In this document: positions 17,042 through 26,900 of the stretch, one piece after another | Layout of the letters: each line of letters begins with the position of its first letter | How positions within the stretch are numbered: the first letter of the stretch is position 1 | NCBI GenBank assembly: GCA_964471595.1 | Contig: CAYYGN010000010.1 | Location: 1 to 64,000, forward strand | Origin: JAGNXB01 sp964471595 | Lineage (GTDB): Bacteria; Bacteroidota; Bacteroidia; Chitinophagales; Saprospiraceae | Direction of reading: 5' to 3' | DNA length: 64,000 bases | Position numbers and translations under genes: made by a program | Notes under the pieces: generated by a model | The model's input: the letters and a program-made list of their open reading frames with translations, nothing else | Database searches by the model: none | What the model was told of the DNA's origin: nothing

Positions 17042-18421
17042 CTATCCCTCGATGCGGAAGGCGCGGACGAGGCTGATGACATCCGGATCGGACGACAACT
17101 CCGGAGCCAGGTCGAACATCGTTTGGTGGGCGTGATAATCCTCGGCCAGTTGGAGGCACAGCGACTGACAAGCCTCCTGGCGCTTTCCCAAACGGAACAG
17201 GCAGGCAATCCGGGCGTAATCCAATTGAGGACTCCGCTGCTGGGTGATGGCGGAATCCAGGATGTCAAGGGCCTCTTCCAGCGACCCGTTCTGCAGCAGG
17301 AAAGAGGCGTATTGCAGCCAATAGCCCGATTGCTCAGGGGCCAGCTCCAATGCCCGGTGCAGGCACATCTCGGCCTGGGCGAGAAACCCCTGCCGGAAAT
17401 AAACCTCGGCGAGCGCGACGAAGTACTCTTCCCGCTCATTTTGGTGGTTGATGGCCGCTTCGAGGTGGAAGACGGCTTCTTCGAGACGCCCTTCCAGGAA
17501 ATACAACCCGCCTAAACGGAAATGGGCTTCGTCATGGGCGGGATTTTTCCCGATGACCTCCCGGAAGCAGGCGAAGGCATTATCGCGGTTGCCCTGCTTC
17601 TCCCAGGCTTCTCCCAGGCGCGTCAGCAGTTCCGCATCCCTGTCTTCGGAACGTTCCAGAGCAGCGAGAAAACACTCGATGGCCGCCCCGGTCTGACCGA
17701 GCTGGAGACGCATTTCACCCTGGTCCCTCCAGGCGTGTTCATAGCTGTCCTCAATGATGCAGGCGTATTCAAAGGCCTCCGCCGCCTGCGCGTAATCCTC
17801 CGTGCAGGCATGGGCATGACCCAGATTGTACCACACCTGCCAGGAATACGGGTCCTGGTCAATGATCTCCCGGTAAAACAGGATGCTTTCCTCGTAATTG
17901 CCCAGCATTTCGGTACTCAGCCAAAGACGCTCCAGAGCCTCCGGAAAACGGGTGTTGTTGCGAACGGCCTTCTCCAGGCAGCGGTGCATCGTGGACCAGG
18001 CATCGCGCTGCTCCTCGATCAGACTTTGAAAATACCACGCGTCGGCCAGATCCTCGGGGTTGCCCTTGCGCAGAAAAGGCGCCAGCAGGATCTCGGCGTC
18101 GGCCGCCCTACCCAATTCGATAAGGGTCTCCACCTGCAGGAAGGTCACATCCGATTCGCCCGGCGCCATGCCGGCCGCGTGCCGCAGGACTTCCAGGGCA
18201 TCTTCGGCCCGGTCCATCTCCAACAGGGCGGTGGCGTGGGAACACATCAGTTCGATCGAAAACGGATGCTGGCGCAACGCTTCACAAACGGCAAGGAGGG
18301 CTTCGGCCCACAGACCTTTCTCCAGGTACTTGTCAATGAGGTCGAGAAAAGCCTGCTCTTCGAGGTATCCGGCACTGCCTTCTGCCAGGCGCGCTTCAAA
18401 GTCGGAATTCCAATCCGCCAT
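17042..18421 (-). CDS. Tetratricopeptide repeat protein
   Basis: A 459-residue protein made of about eleven TPR-like units of 34 residues, e.g. WYNLGHAHACTEDYAQAAEAFEYACIIE and YWLQYASFLLQNGSLEEALDILDSAI. No signal peptide or membrane segment is visible, so it is probably cytoplasmic and acts as a protein-protein scaffold. It lies immediately upstream of an ECF sigma gene on the same strand. Similar TPR proteins are common in Bacteroidota; the partner is unknown. Confidence 0.85.
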   Translation of the reverse strand: MADWNSDFEARLAEGSAGYLEEQAFLDLIDKYLEKGLWAEALLAVCEALRQHPFSIELMCSHATALLEMDRAEDALEVLRHAAGMAPGESDVTFLQVETLIELGRAADAEILLAPFLRKGNPEDLADAWYFQSLIEEQRDAWSTMHRCLEKAVRNNTRFPEALERLWLSTEMLGNYEESILFYREIIDQDPYSWQVWYNLGHAHACTEDYAQAAEAFEYACIIEDSYEHAWRDQGEMRLQLGQTGAAIECFLAALERSEDRDAELLTRLGEAWEKQGNRDNAFACFREVIGKNPAHDEAHFRLGGLYFLEGRLEEAVFHLEAAINHQNEREEYFVALAEVYFRQGFLAQAEMCLHRALELAPEQSGYWLQYASFLLQNGSLEEALDILDSAITQQRSPQLDYARIACLFRLGKRQEACQSLCLQLAEDYHAHQTMFDLAPELSSDPDVISLVRAFRIEG

Positions 18422-18641
18422 AGGGGTTTTACTGTGGGTGGTAAATATACGGTGAATGTACGGGGACCCGGCAAAACTTTGTCACACCAGCCTGCATGGA
18501 GGTCAAAAAGCATCGCAAATATCTGAATATCATATATTTATATATGCAATCGGGGTGAACTTTCCGAAACAATATATGGGTAAACCACACAACAGGCAGG
18601 GATTATATCTGTATCGTCACTTTTATGCGTCAAATAAATAT

Positions 18642-19544
18642 CTAACGGGCAGGTAAAACATTGGATTTGTGCACCGAAAGCCACACCCCCGCAATGATCA
18701 TTAATCCTGAAGCCAATGTGCTGATTGTCAGTCGATCCTTGCCCATACCAAGGGCCACCACGGTCGCTATGACCGGTTGGAGATAAATATAGGCGCTGAC
18801 GGTCACGGCAGCGACATGTCGCAAGGCCACCGCGTTGAGCAGGTAGGTAAAAAAGGTGGTGAACAGCAACACATAGCCGAAACTCAGGGCCGCCGGCAAA
18901 GTAAAATCCGCCCATCTCGCCGCCCCGACCTCCTGCCATCCGACAAAAAAGACGGGTAGCGTACCAAACAGGAACACCCATTTCAGTACCTCCATGGGTG
19001 GATAACGCTGCATGAGCGGGCGCACCAGGATCAGGTACGCGGCATAGCTCACCGCATTGCCCGCCACCATGACATCCCCCAGGGGGTCACCCGATCCGGC
19101 CGCCGCGCCCTCGCCCGGCCACACCAGCCATACCGAACCTGCGCCGGCCATTACCAGCCCTCCGGTCAAACGGGCCTGAAAGGGCCGGCCTTCCAGGATC
19201 ACGGACAACAAAAGGACAAGCATGGGCGTCAGCACCATGATCAGCGAGGCATGGATGGGCGAGGTGCGTTCCAGACCGCCGAAAAACAGGAGTTGGTTGA
19301 CTGAAACCCCCAACAATCCGCAAAGAGCCAGCCAGCCCATGTCCCGGCGGGAGATCCGGGGTGACCCGGTATGCCGGAAAACAATCCAAAACAGGGCTGT
19401 GGCGGTGATGACCCGCATGAGGATGAAACCGGAAGGACCAATATAGCGGTCGTCCAGCACCACCTTGGCAATGCTGTAATTGGCGCCGTAAATGAGAGCA
19501 ACGCCAAAGAGGGCGAGATGGGCCTGCAAACGGGTGGAGGGCAT
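18642..19544 (-). CDS. EamA/DMT-family permease
   Basis: A 300-residue protein with about ten hydrophobic segments in two EamA halves (about 10-140 and 150-290). The start MPSTRLQ at 19544 is chosen because the preceding 13 residues are not membrane-like. Typical EamA features: an early YGANYSIAKVVL segment and a repeat half beginning GDVMVAGNAVSYAAYLILVRPLM. The family exports amino acids or other metabolites; substrate unknown. Divergent from ugd, with about 105 bp between the starts. Confidence 0.85.
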   Translation of the reverse strand: MPSTRLQAHLALFGVALIYGANYSIAKVVLDDRYIGPSGFILMRVITATALFWIVFRHTGSPRISRRDMGWLALCGLLGVSVNQLLFFGGLERTSPIHASLIMVLTPMLVLLLSVILEGRPFQARLTGGLVMAGAGSVWLVWPGEGAAAGSGDPLGDVMVAGNAVSYAAYLILVRPLMQRYPPMEVLKWVFLFGTLPVFFVGWQEVGAARWADFTLPAALSFGYVLLFTTFFTYLLNAVALRHVAAVTVSAYIYLQPVIATVVALGMGKDRLTISTLASGLMIIAGVWLSVHKSNVLPAR

Positions 19545-19617
19545 GCCGGAGCGTGAAGGTAGGATAACCGCGTCCTGCCGCAAAAGTTGTCCGTAACCGG
19601 TTGTCGGGGATCCGGTC

Positions 19618-19625
19618 TATTTTTG
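19618..19625 (+). promoter_or_regulatory. -7 element for ugd
   Basis: TATTTTTG matches TAnnTTTG and lies 24 nt before the ATG. Confidence 0.5.
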
Positions 19626-19649
19626 TGCCGCCAATCAAACTGGACAAGC

Positions 19650-20969
19650 ATGCAAATAGCAGTGGTGGGGACGGGGTACGTCGGGCTGGTAACGGGGACC
19701 TGTTTTGCGGAAACCGGCAATCAGGTCACTTGTGTGGATATCGACGCCGCCAAGGTCGCACGCCTGAAGGACGGCGAGATCCCCATCTTCGAACCCGGCC
19801 TGGACCTCCTTTTCGAGCGGAATACCAAGGAGGGCCGCCTGCACTTCACGACCCGTCTCGATGAGGCGGTCCAAAAAGCAGAGATCATTTTCCTGGCCCT
19901 CCCCACACCACCCGGCGAAGACGGCTCCGCAGACCTGAGCTATATCCTGAAGGTAGCGGCCGAGCTGAGTCATCTGATCCGGCGCTATACCGTCGTGGTG
20001 GACAAAAGCACGGTGCCGGTAGGCACCTCCGAACGCGTTCATGCCACCCTGGCCGAACACCTGAGCGAGGACCTGTTTGATGTAGTTTCCAATCCGGAAT
20101 TCCTGCGGGAAGGACTGGCCGTCGAGGACTTCATGAAGCCGGACCGGGTGGTGGTGGGCACCTCCTCGGAACGGGCACGCAAGGTCATGCAGCACCTGTA
20201 TCTGCCGTTCGTCCGACAGGGCAATCCCATCCTGTTCATGGACGAGCGGTCGGCCGAAATGACCAAATATGCGGCCAATGCCTACCTCGCGGCCCGCATC
20301 ACTTTCATGAACGAGATCGCCAATCTGTGTGAGCGGGTGGGCGCCAATGTGGACCAGGTGCGCATGGGCATCGGCACCGACACCCGCATCGGCAAGCGGT
20401 TCCTGTTCCCCGGTGTCGGGTATGGGGGCTCCTGCTTTCCCAAGGACGTACAGGCGTTGGCCCATACGGCTGAAACCTATGGGTACGACTTCCCCATGTT
20501 GCAGGCGGTTATGGCCGTCAACGACCGGCAGAAAGGCATCCTGGTCGACAAGATCCGGCGGTGGTTTGACGGTGATCTGCGGGGCCGCACCATCGCGGTC
20601 TGGGGTCTTGCCTTCAAGCCCAATACCGACGACATCCGCGAGGCGCCGGCCCTCCACATCATCGACCGCCTCCTCGAGGAAGGCGCTGCGGTGCGGGCCT
20701 ACGACCCGGAAGCCATGGACAACGTCCGGCGCCTTTACGGCGATCGCATCATCCTCTGCCCGACCGCTTACGATGCGCTGGACGGCGCAGACGCACTGGC
20801 CATCGTCACCGAATGGAGCGCCTTCCGATCTCCCGATTTCGGAGAAATGCGCCACCGCATGAAAGCTGTGGTCCTTTTTGACGGCCGCAACGTCTTTGAC
20901 CTGGAGGATATCCGCAGCGAAGTACAATATTACGAGAGCATCGGGCGTCATGTTATCCGGACCATCTGA
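19650..20969 (+). CDS. ugd: UDP-glucose 6-dehydrogenase
   Basis: A 439-residue enzyme that oxidises UDP-glucose to UDP-glucuronate with two NAD+, supplying precursors for surface polysaccharides. The N-terminal Rossmann motif is GTGYVGLVTG near residue 8. The catalytic cysteine is in GVGYGGSCFPKD near residue 262. The C-terminal UDP-binding part contains GLAFKPNTDDIREAPAL. The ATG at 19650 gives MQIAVVGTG, the usual N terminus. Length is normal. It lies 38 bp before a MORN-like lipoprotein gene on the same strand. Confidence 0.95.
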   Translation: MQIAVVGTGYVGLVTGTCFAETGNQVTCVDIDAAKVARLKDGEIPIFEPGLDLLFERNTKEGRLHFTTRLDEAVQKAEIIFLALPTPPGEDGSADLSYILKVAAELSHLIRRYTVVVDKSTVPVGTSERVHATLAEHLSEDLFDVVSNPEFLREGLAVEDFMKPDRVVVGTSSERARKVMQHLYLPFVRQGNPILFMDERSAEMTKYAANAYLAARITFMNEIANLCERVGANVDQVRMGIGTDTRIGKRFLFPGVGYGGSCFPKDVQALAHTAETYGYDFPMLQAVMAVNDRQKGILVDKIRRWFDGDLRGRTIAVWGLAFKPNTDDIREAPALHIIDRLLEEGAAVRAYDPEAMDNVRRLYGDRIILCPTAYDALDGADALAIVTEWSAFRSPDFGEMRHRMKAVVLFDGRNVFDLEDIRSEVQYYESIGRHVIRTI

Positions 20970-21007
20970 GGATGGTTTGCTCCCTATTTGTCGATCAAGG
21001 TCCCTCC

Positions 21008-21619
21008 ATGCGCCTCGCCGCCCTGCTCTTCCCGGCTCTTTTCTTCGCTTGCTCCTCCGATCTGGAAACGGTGGAAGTCACCAACAAGGACACCGGATAC
21101 GTGGAGCTCTTCCAGCGTTCCCGCAAGACCGGGCTGAGAGAGGGGTTTTACCGGAAACTCGACCCCAAAGGAACACTTGTCGAAGAGGCGGAATACCGCA
21201 ATGACCTTTTGGAGGGCAAACGCCGGCTGTTTGACGAAGCCGGCCGGCTGCTCCGCGAGGAAAACCACGTCGAAGGCCGGTTCCATGGCCCTTATCGCAC
21301 CTATTACCCGGATGGGGCACTGGACAGCGAAGGGCAATTCGAATCGGACGTCATGACCGGCATTTGGAAACGCTATTACCCCAACGGCCAATTGATGGAA
21401 GAAGTGACCTTTTCCGCCAATCTCGAAAACGGTCCGTTCCGGGAATGGTATGAAAACGGCGCCTTCAAAGCGGAAGGCAGCTATCTGGACGGTGACAACG
21501 AACACGGATTGCTGCTCGAATACGATACGACCGGCATCCTCGAAGCACGAAAAATGTGCACACGGGGTATTTGCCGCACCATCTGGACCCGAGAAAAAGG
21601 GGAAATACCCGCGCAATGA
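21008..21619 (+). CDS. MORN-like repeat lipoprotein (YwqK-type)
   Basis: A 203-residue protein. From the ATG at 21008 it begins with a lipoprotein signal (MRLAALLFPALFFAC, Cys15). The mature part is four or five YwqK/MORN-like units: YRNDLLEGKRRLFDEAGRLL, GPYRTYYPDGALDSEGQF, TGIWKRYYPNGQLMEEVTF, GPFREWYENGAFKAEG. These tandem beta-hairpins have no known activity in lipoproteins. It overlaps the porQ start by 4 bp (ATGA), suggesting translational coupling and perhaps an envelope role. Confidence 0.8.
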   Translation: MRLAALLFPALFFACSSDLETVEVTNKDTGYVELFQRSRKTGLREGFYRKLDPKGTLVEEAEYRNDLLEGKRRLFDEAGRLLREENHVEGRFHGPYRTYYPDGALDSEGQFESDVMTGIWKRYYPNGQLMEEVTFSANLENGPFREWYENGAFKAEGSYLDGDNEHGLLLEYDTTGILEARKMCTRGICRTIWTREKGEIPAQ

Positions 21620-22686
21620 CCCGAACCCTGCCCTTGCTCCTGACGGCTTGCCTCTGCCTGACCTTGATGACCACCCGGGCACAAGTCAACGGCGGCCAAT
21701 CGGCATTTGCCTTTCTCGAACTTCCCCTTTCCCCCCGGATCACCGCCCTGGGCGGTCAACTGGTCAGCGTCCGCGATGAGGATGCCAACAACGCTCCGGG
21801 CAATCCGGCCCTGCTCCATCCCGACGGCCACCAACGGCTGAGCTTCCAGCACCAGTTTCACCTCGGCGGTATTGGCAACGGATATTTCGGATATGCCCAT
21901 CATGTCTCCGGCTGGAAGACCACCCTCCATGCCGGATTCCAGTACGTCAACTACGGCGATATCCCCCTGACGGATGCCTACAACCACCAACTCGGCACCT
22001 TTCGCGCCGCCGAGCACGCCGTCGTCATCGGCGCTTCGAGAACCTGGCAGGAACGGTTGAGCTACGGGGTCAACCTGCGCTACGTCCAGTCGAGCCTGGA
22101 AAGCTACCGGGCCACCGCCATCGGGGCGGATGCAGGCGTCTATTACGAAAATCCGGAAAGCCGGCTGGGCATCGGGATGGTCGTCCGGCACATGGGACTC
22201 CAGACCTCGCGCTACCAGGACGGCGGCGCCCGGGAATCCCTGCCATTCAACGTGCTGATCGGCGTGAGCAAACGCCTGGCCTATCTGCCGTTTCGCCTGT
22301 CGGTCACCGCCCATTCGCTCCATCGGTGGGACGTGCGCTATGACGACCCTTCTCTGCGGTCCACGAATCTGTTTACCGGACAGGATCCCGATGAAAAAAG
22401 TGCGTTTTCCAGGCATGTGGATAATGTCTTCCGCCATCTCGTTTTCAGCGGCGAGTTCCTGTTCGGAAAACGGGAGGCCTTCCAGATCCGGCTGGCCTAC
22501 GACCACCGGATGCGGAGGGAGATGCTGGTGCCCAATTACCAGGGACTGGCCGGATTCAGCGGAGGTCTGGGATTCCGCGTGTACAAATTCCGCCTGGATT
22601 ACGGCTTTGCCGTCCATCACCTGGCCGGCGCTACCCACCACCTGGGTATAGGCGTGCCCTTGAAAGAGTTCACAGGCGGGATCTGA
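21616..22686 (+). CDS. porQ: Type IX secretion system outer-membrane protein PorQ
   Basis: A 356-residue outer-membrane beta-barrel protein. Signal peptide about 1-23 (…TLMTTRAQ). After it comes the conserved PorQ opening: GGQSAFAFLELPLSPRITALGG, then NNAPGNPALL, followed by alternating barrel strands to a C-terminal strand GVPLKEFTGGI. PorQ is part of the T9SS attachment complex with PorU, PorV and PorZ that releases and anchors cargo at the surface. That agrees with the cargo proteins in the two islands. Start at 21616, overlapping the preceding stop by ATGA. Confidence 0.85.
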   Translation: MTRTLPLLLTACLCLTLMTTRAQVNGGQSAFAFLELPLSPRITALGGQLVSVRDEDANNAPGNPALLHPDGHQRLSFQHQFHLGGIGNGYFGYAHHVSGWKTTLHAGFQYVNYGDIPLTDAYNHQLGTFRAAEHAVVIGASRTWQERLSYGVNLRYVQSSLESYRATAIGADAGVYYENPESRLGIGMVVRHMGLQTSRYQDGGARESLPFNVLIGVSKRLAYLPFRLSVTAHSLHRWDVRYDDPSLRSTNLFTGQDPDEKSAFSRHVDNVFRHLVFSGEFLFGKREAFQIRLAYDHRMRREMLVPNYQGLAGFSGGLGFRVYKFRLDYGFAVHHLAGATHHLGIGVPLKEFTGGI

Positions 22687-22694
22687 CCCCCGGG

Positions 22695-23900
22695 CTACTC
22701 CTCTCCGAATTCGTGTACCGTTTCAGCGGCCTCGATATAGTAGGCGCCATGGGTGACAATCTCCATACCGGGGCTCAACGGCTCTTCCGGACGAATCCAT
22801 GTACCCCGGGCATCTTCCCGCAGGACCGTGGCACCGATCCGGCGGAACACCACTGTCTTTCCGTCATCGGCGTCCGCTTCATGCACGTAGATGACCCTTT
22901 GTTCACCGATCCTCCTGACGGCCGAAGCAGGAACAAGGACCGCATCCGGTGCAGGTCCCGTCATAAGACGAGCTTCGAGGAAGGCTCCGGCCGGCGGTAC
23001 GGGACCTATGGACACCGGAACGGCATGGACCCGGAACGCTCCGGAAGCCTCTTCGACCTGCCGGTCGGCATGCTGCACCACAACGCTGATCTCTCCGGCC
23101 AGCCCCGTTGTCTGTACCGAAAGGGTATCTCCCGGTTGCAACCGTCCGCTCTGGGCTGGATAAAGGAACAAATCGGCGTGCATGCGCTTCAGATCACCCG
23201 TTTCACCCAGTACGGTCCCTGCCTCCAGCCATTGCCCGGGCGATGCCTCGCTGCGCAAAACCGTCCCGCCCAGCAGGGCCCGGATCCCATAGGCAGGTTG
23301 AGGTCCTCGCTGCAACAAGGAGAGGGTATCAATATGGAAAAGGCGGAGTTCGGCGGTCATCCCGTCCAGGGCGGCCCGCAAGGCATCCCGGTCTGATCGG
23401 GCCTTTTCCTCTTCCCGGACGGAGGTGGCCTGTCCCTGGAGCAAGTCAGCCGTCCGTTGGTATTCCTGGTCGGCAAAGATCCATTGCCGGTAAGTTTCCA
23501 GCCAGCTTTGTTGCAGATGGATGAAGTCCCTGCTCTCCACCTCGGCCAGCAGGGCGCCGGGAGCGACCTGTTGATTGAGCCGGTAATGCAGGCGCACGAT
23601 GCGACCGGAGCCGGGAGCGGCAATGGCGCTCCGGTGTTCGGGGTGAAGCGTCCATTCGCCGTGAAGGGTCGATTCGCCCGTTGTATCCGCCAATGGCCAA
23701 CGCGTCCACCGAATGCCCGACATGGATACGGCAGGACGATCCATAGTGACCCGGTTTTCCAGGGTATTTGACGCTGACGGAGGGGTTCCGGAGAGCAGAC
23801 TTTTGTCGGTATTCGGGGACGAGCATCCTGACCACCCGACAACGGCAAGCATGGCCGTGGCCAAACCGGCCCACAGGGAGGAATAAAGACGTGTATTCAT
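22695..23900 (-). CDS. Efflux RND periplasmic adaptor (CusB/CzcB type)
   Basis: A 401-residue membrane-fusion protein linking the inner-membrane RND pump to its outer-membrane channel. Lipoprotein signal to Cys near residue 25 (…VVGWSGCSS). The barrel-sandwich half includes GSGRIVRLHYRLNQQVAPGALLAEVESRDFI, then a helical hairpin (~130-190), a second lipoyl half near LGGTVLRSEASPGQWLEAGTVL and a C-terminal beta domain (VLVPASAVRRIGEQRVIYV). It follows the RND gene by a 4-bp ATGA overlap, so the two are coupled. Metal efflux is inferred from the RND partner. Confidence 0.9.
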   Translation of the reverse strand: MNTRLYSSLWAGLATAMLAVVGWSGCSSPNTDKSLLSGTPPSASNTLENRVTMDRPAVSMSGIRWTRWPLADTTGESTLHGEWTLHPEHRSAIAAPGSGRIVRLHYRLNQQVAPGALLAEVESRDFIHLQQSWLETYRQWIFADQEYQRTADLLQGQATSVREEEKARSDRDALRAALDGMTAELRLFHIDTLSLLQRGPQPAYGIRALLGGTVLRSEASPGQWLEAGTVLGETGDLKRMHADLFLYPAQSGRLQPGDTLSVQTTGLAGEISVVVQHADRQVEEASGAFRVHAVPVSIGPVPPAGAFLEARLMTGPAPDAVLVPASAVRRIGEQRVIYVHEADADDGKTVVFRRIGATVLREDARGTWIRPEEPLSPGMEIVTHGAYYIEAAETVHEFGEE

Positions 23901-26900
23901 TGTTGGAGGAATTGAAGTTGAAGAAGGGATTGACGGTACGCATGGACGGTTTCGATGTAGGCGAGACGGTGTTCCAGCGCGCGGGAAGCGGCCTGGTTCC
24001 AGGCAAACCAATCCACGGCACCCGACTGGTACATGGCGGTGGCTACACGTATGATCTCATCCGATGCGGGGAGGGCTTCTGCCCGGTAAAAAGCGAGCTG
24101 GTCCTCAAGGATCCGTATATCATTCTCCGTCTCCAGGATCCGCTGTTGTCGTTCCAGCAGATCGCGGTTGCGGCCGGCTTCTGCCTGGAGGACCCCTATC
24201 CGGGCAGACTCCCGGGCGGCCAGATAACTTTTGCGAAACAGGGGGACGCTCAGTCCTATGGTATATCCGGGGTAAATGGTGCCGTCAGGGACGAGCTGGC
24301 CGAAGACATCCAAATCCCATTCGGGCCGGAACTGCGCATCATGAGCCTCGACATTCACCTGTGCCTGTCGCACACGGGCATTGAGAAGCCCTTCCCATAG
24401 GGTCACGGGGGGTTTGTCGGGAATCCCCTGGACAGCCGGGTCCTCGTGGGCAAGCAAAGCAGGCGTCACCGGATCCCCCTGCCCGGTCCAGGCGCCCAAT
24501 TGCGCACACATGGAGGTATAGGCTTGTTGGAGGGACTCCCGCGTCATACGAAGCCGGGCGGATTCCGTGCGCAGAAGACGGCTCTCCAACGGAGGAGAGG
24601 CGCCGCCAGCGACCCGGGTGCCGGCGATCCGGGCCATTTCCGTGTACAGGCTGTCCAGGAGGGCATAATGCGCTGCCAAATCGCGGTTGTAGCGGAATCC
24701 GGCGTACAGCATCCGCAATTGCCGGATGGCTTCGGCTTCCGCGAGCAGGACGCTGGCCCTGGCCGACTCCAGGCGCGATTCCTGCTCCTTGCGGGCCGCC
24801 CTTATCCGGGCAGAGGAGGGTAGCGCCATCTCCAATCCCAGAACGGTGGTACCAAAAACACCATCTCCCGGGTCGGCATTGATCCCGTGATGAAGCCTGG
24901 CAGGTTGCCACGGCAAAGGATGACGGATTCTGGCCTCTGCCTGTTGGCCCGACAGCATTTCGGCCAGAACGGCAGGGTGCTTTCCCCTGACCCGTTGCAT
25001 GGCTTCCTGCTCCGTCATGGGGACGTCCTGGGCACCCAGTGATCCGGATCCTGCCAAAAGGAGGAGGACAGCAACCGTCGGCCGGGTCCATCCCGGTCTG
25101 ATCTTTTCAACCAGGAGATAAAGCGCTGGCAGGACCAGCAAAGTGAGCAGGGTGGAAGTGATGAGCCCCCCGATAACCACCGTCGCCAGAGGTCGCTGCA
25201 CTTCAGCGCCTGCCGTATCGGATATCGCCATGGGCAGGAAGCCCATGGCCCCGGCAGCCGCCGTCATCAATACCGGCCGCAGCCGAAGCATGGCGGCCTT
25301 GAAAACCCTGTCCCGCGCTCCGAGATTCTCCTCCTTTTCCAACTGATTGAGATATGTGATGAGCACAATGCCGTTGAGGACCGCAATCCCGAACAGGACG
25401 ATAAATCCGATGCCCGCTGAAATGGAAAACGGCATGTCACGGATCCAAAGGGCCAGGATGCCTCCTATGGCGGAAAGGGGGACTGCGCTGAGAATGAGTG
25501 CGGTATGACGCAGATTGCCGAAGGCCATGTACAGCAGAATGGCAATCAGCATCAAGGCGACCGGTACGGCTATGGCCAAGCGGGATTTGGCGGCGCGCAA
25601 ATGTTCAAACTGACCCCCGTAGCTGAGCGTATAGCCGGGTGGCAATCGGAGTTCCCTTTTCAAATCCTCTTCCAGAAGGCCGATGACTTTTTCCACATCA
25701 ACACCCCTTACATTGGCGCTGATGACAATCCGCCGTTGTCCGTTTTCCCGTGAGATCTGGGCGGCTTCCGTGCTGTATCCGATGCGGGCTACCTGCTCCA
25801 GCGGCACGAGTTGACCGCCGGCCGTTCTTACCGGCAGCCGCGAGATGACTTCCGGGTTTTCCCTCTCGTCGCGGTCCAGCCGCACGACCAAACGGAACCG
25901 CTTTTCCTCTTCATACACATACCCCGCCTGCAATCCCGCATAGGCAATACGGACCGCTTCGGTTGCTTTTTCGGCGGGGATGCCGTACCGGGCCATGCGC
26001 TCGTAATCCAGGACAGCCTGCCGGACCGGCAAGCCCAGTACTTGTTCGACCTTGACGTCCACCGCTCCCGGCACGTGGGCCATTCGCTTCGCCACCCGAT
26101 CGGCGTACCAGGCCAGCGTATCCAGATTCTCTCCAAATATCTTGACGGCAATGTCACTGCGAACGCCGGTCATCATCTCGTCAAACCGCATTTGGATGGG
26201 TTGGGTAAACTCATACGCCATGCCCGGCACTTGCCGGACCGTTTGGCTGATCTGCTCCACGAGGTCCTGTTTGGACCGTGCCTTTGTCCACTGATGGCGC
26301 GGATGCAACAGGATCAGATTGTCGGCCGTCTCTATGGCCATGGGATCTGTAGGAATCTCGGCAGTCCCGATCTTGGAAATGACCTGGTCCACCTCATCCG
26401 GAAATTGCTCAAGGATCAACCGTTGCGCGAGATAATGACTTTCTATGGTCTGGCTCAACGAAGTGCCGGGCTTGCAAAACCCGTGCATCAGGATATCCCC
26501 TTCATCGAGTTCGGGGACAAATTCCCCGCCCAGCGTGCGAAACAACCCCAGGGAAATCAGGAACATCCCTGCCGCCAGGACAATGGCCGCCGCCGGCATG
26601 CGTATCGCGGCCGACAGCGCCGGACGGAACATGGATTCAAGCGTATGCATGGTCCATCTGGTCACCCGGTTTTCAGAGAGGTCCCGGCGGTTCAAAAACA
26701 GACTGGCCATCACGGGCACATAGGTCAGACTGAGTACGAGGGCACCAATGAGGGCGAAGGATACCGTCAGGGCCATGGGTTTGAACATCTTGCCTTCTAT
26801 GCCTGTCAGCGCATACACGGGCAGGTACACCAGCACAATGATCAGGACACCGAAAACGGAAGATCGCACCACTTTGGACGAGGCCGTCACAATGCCCTCC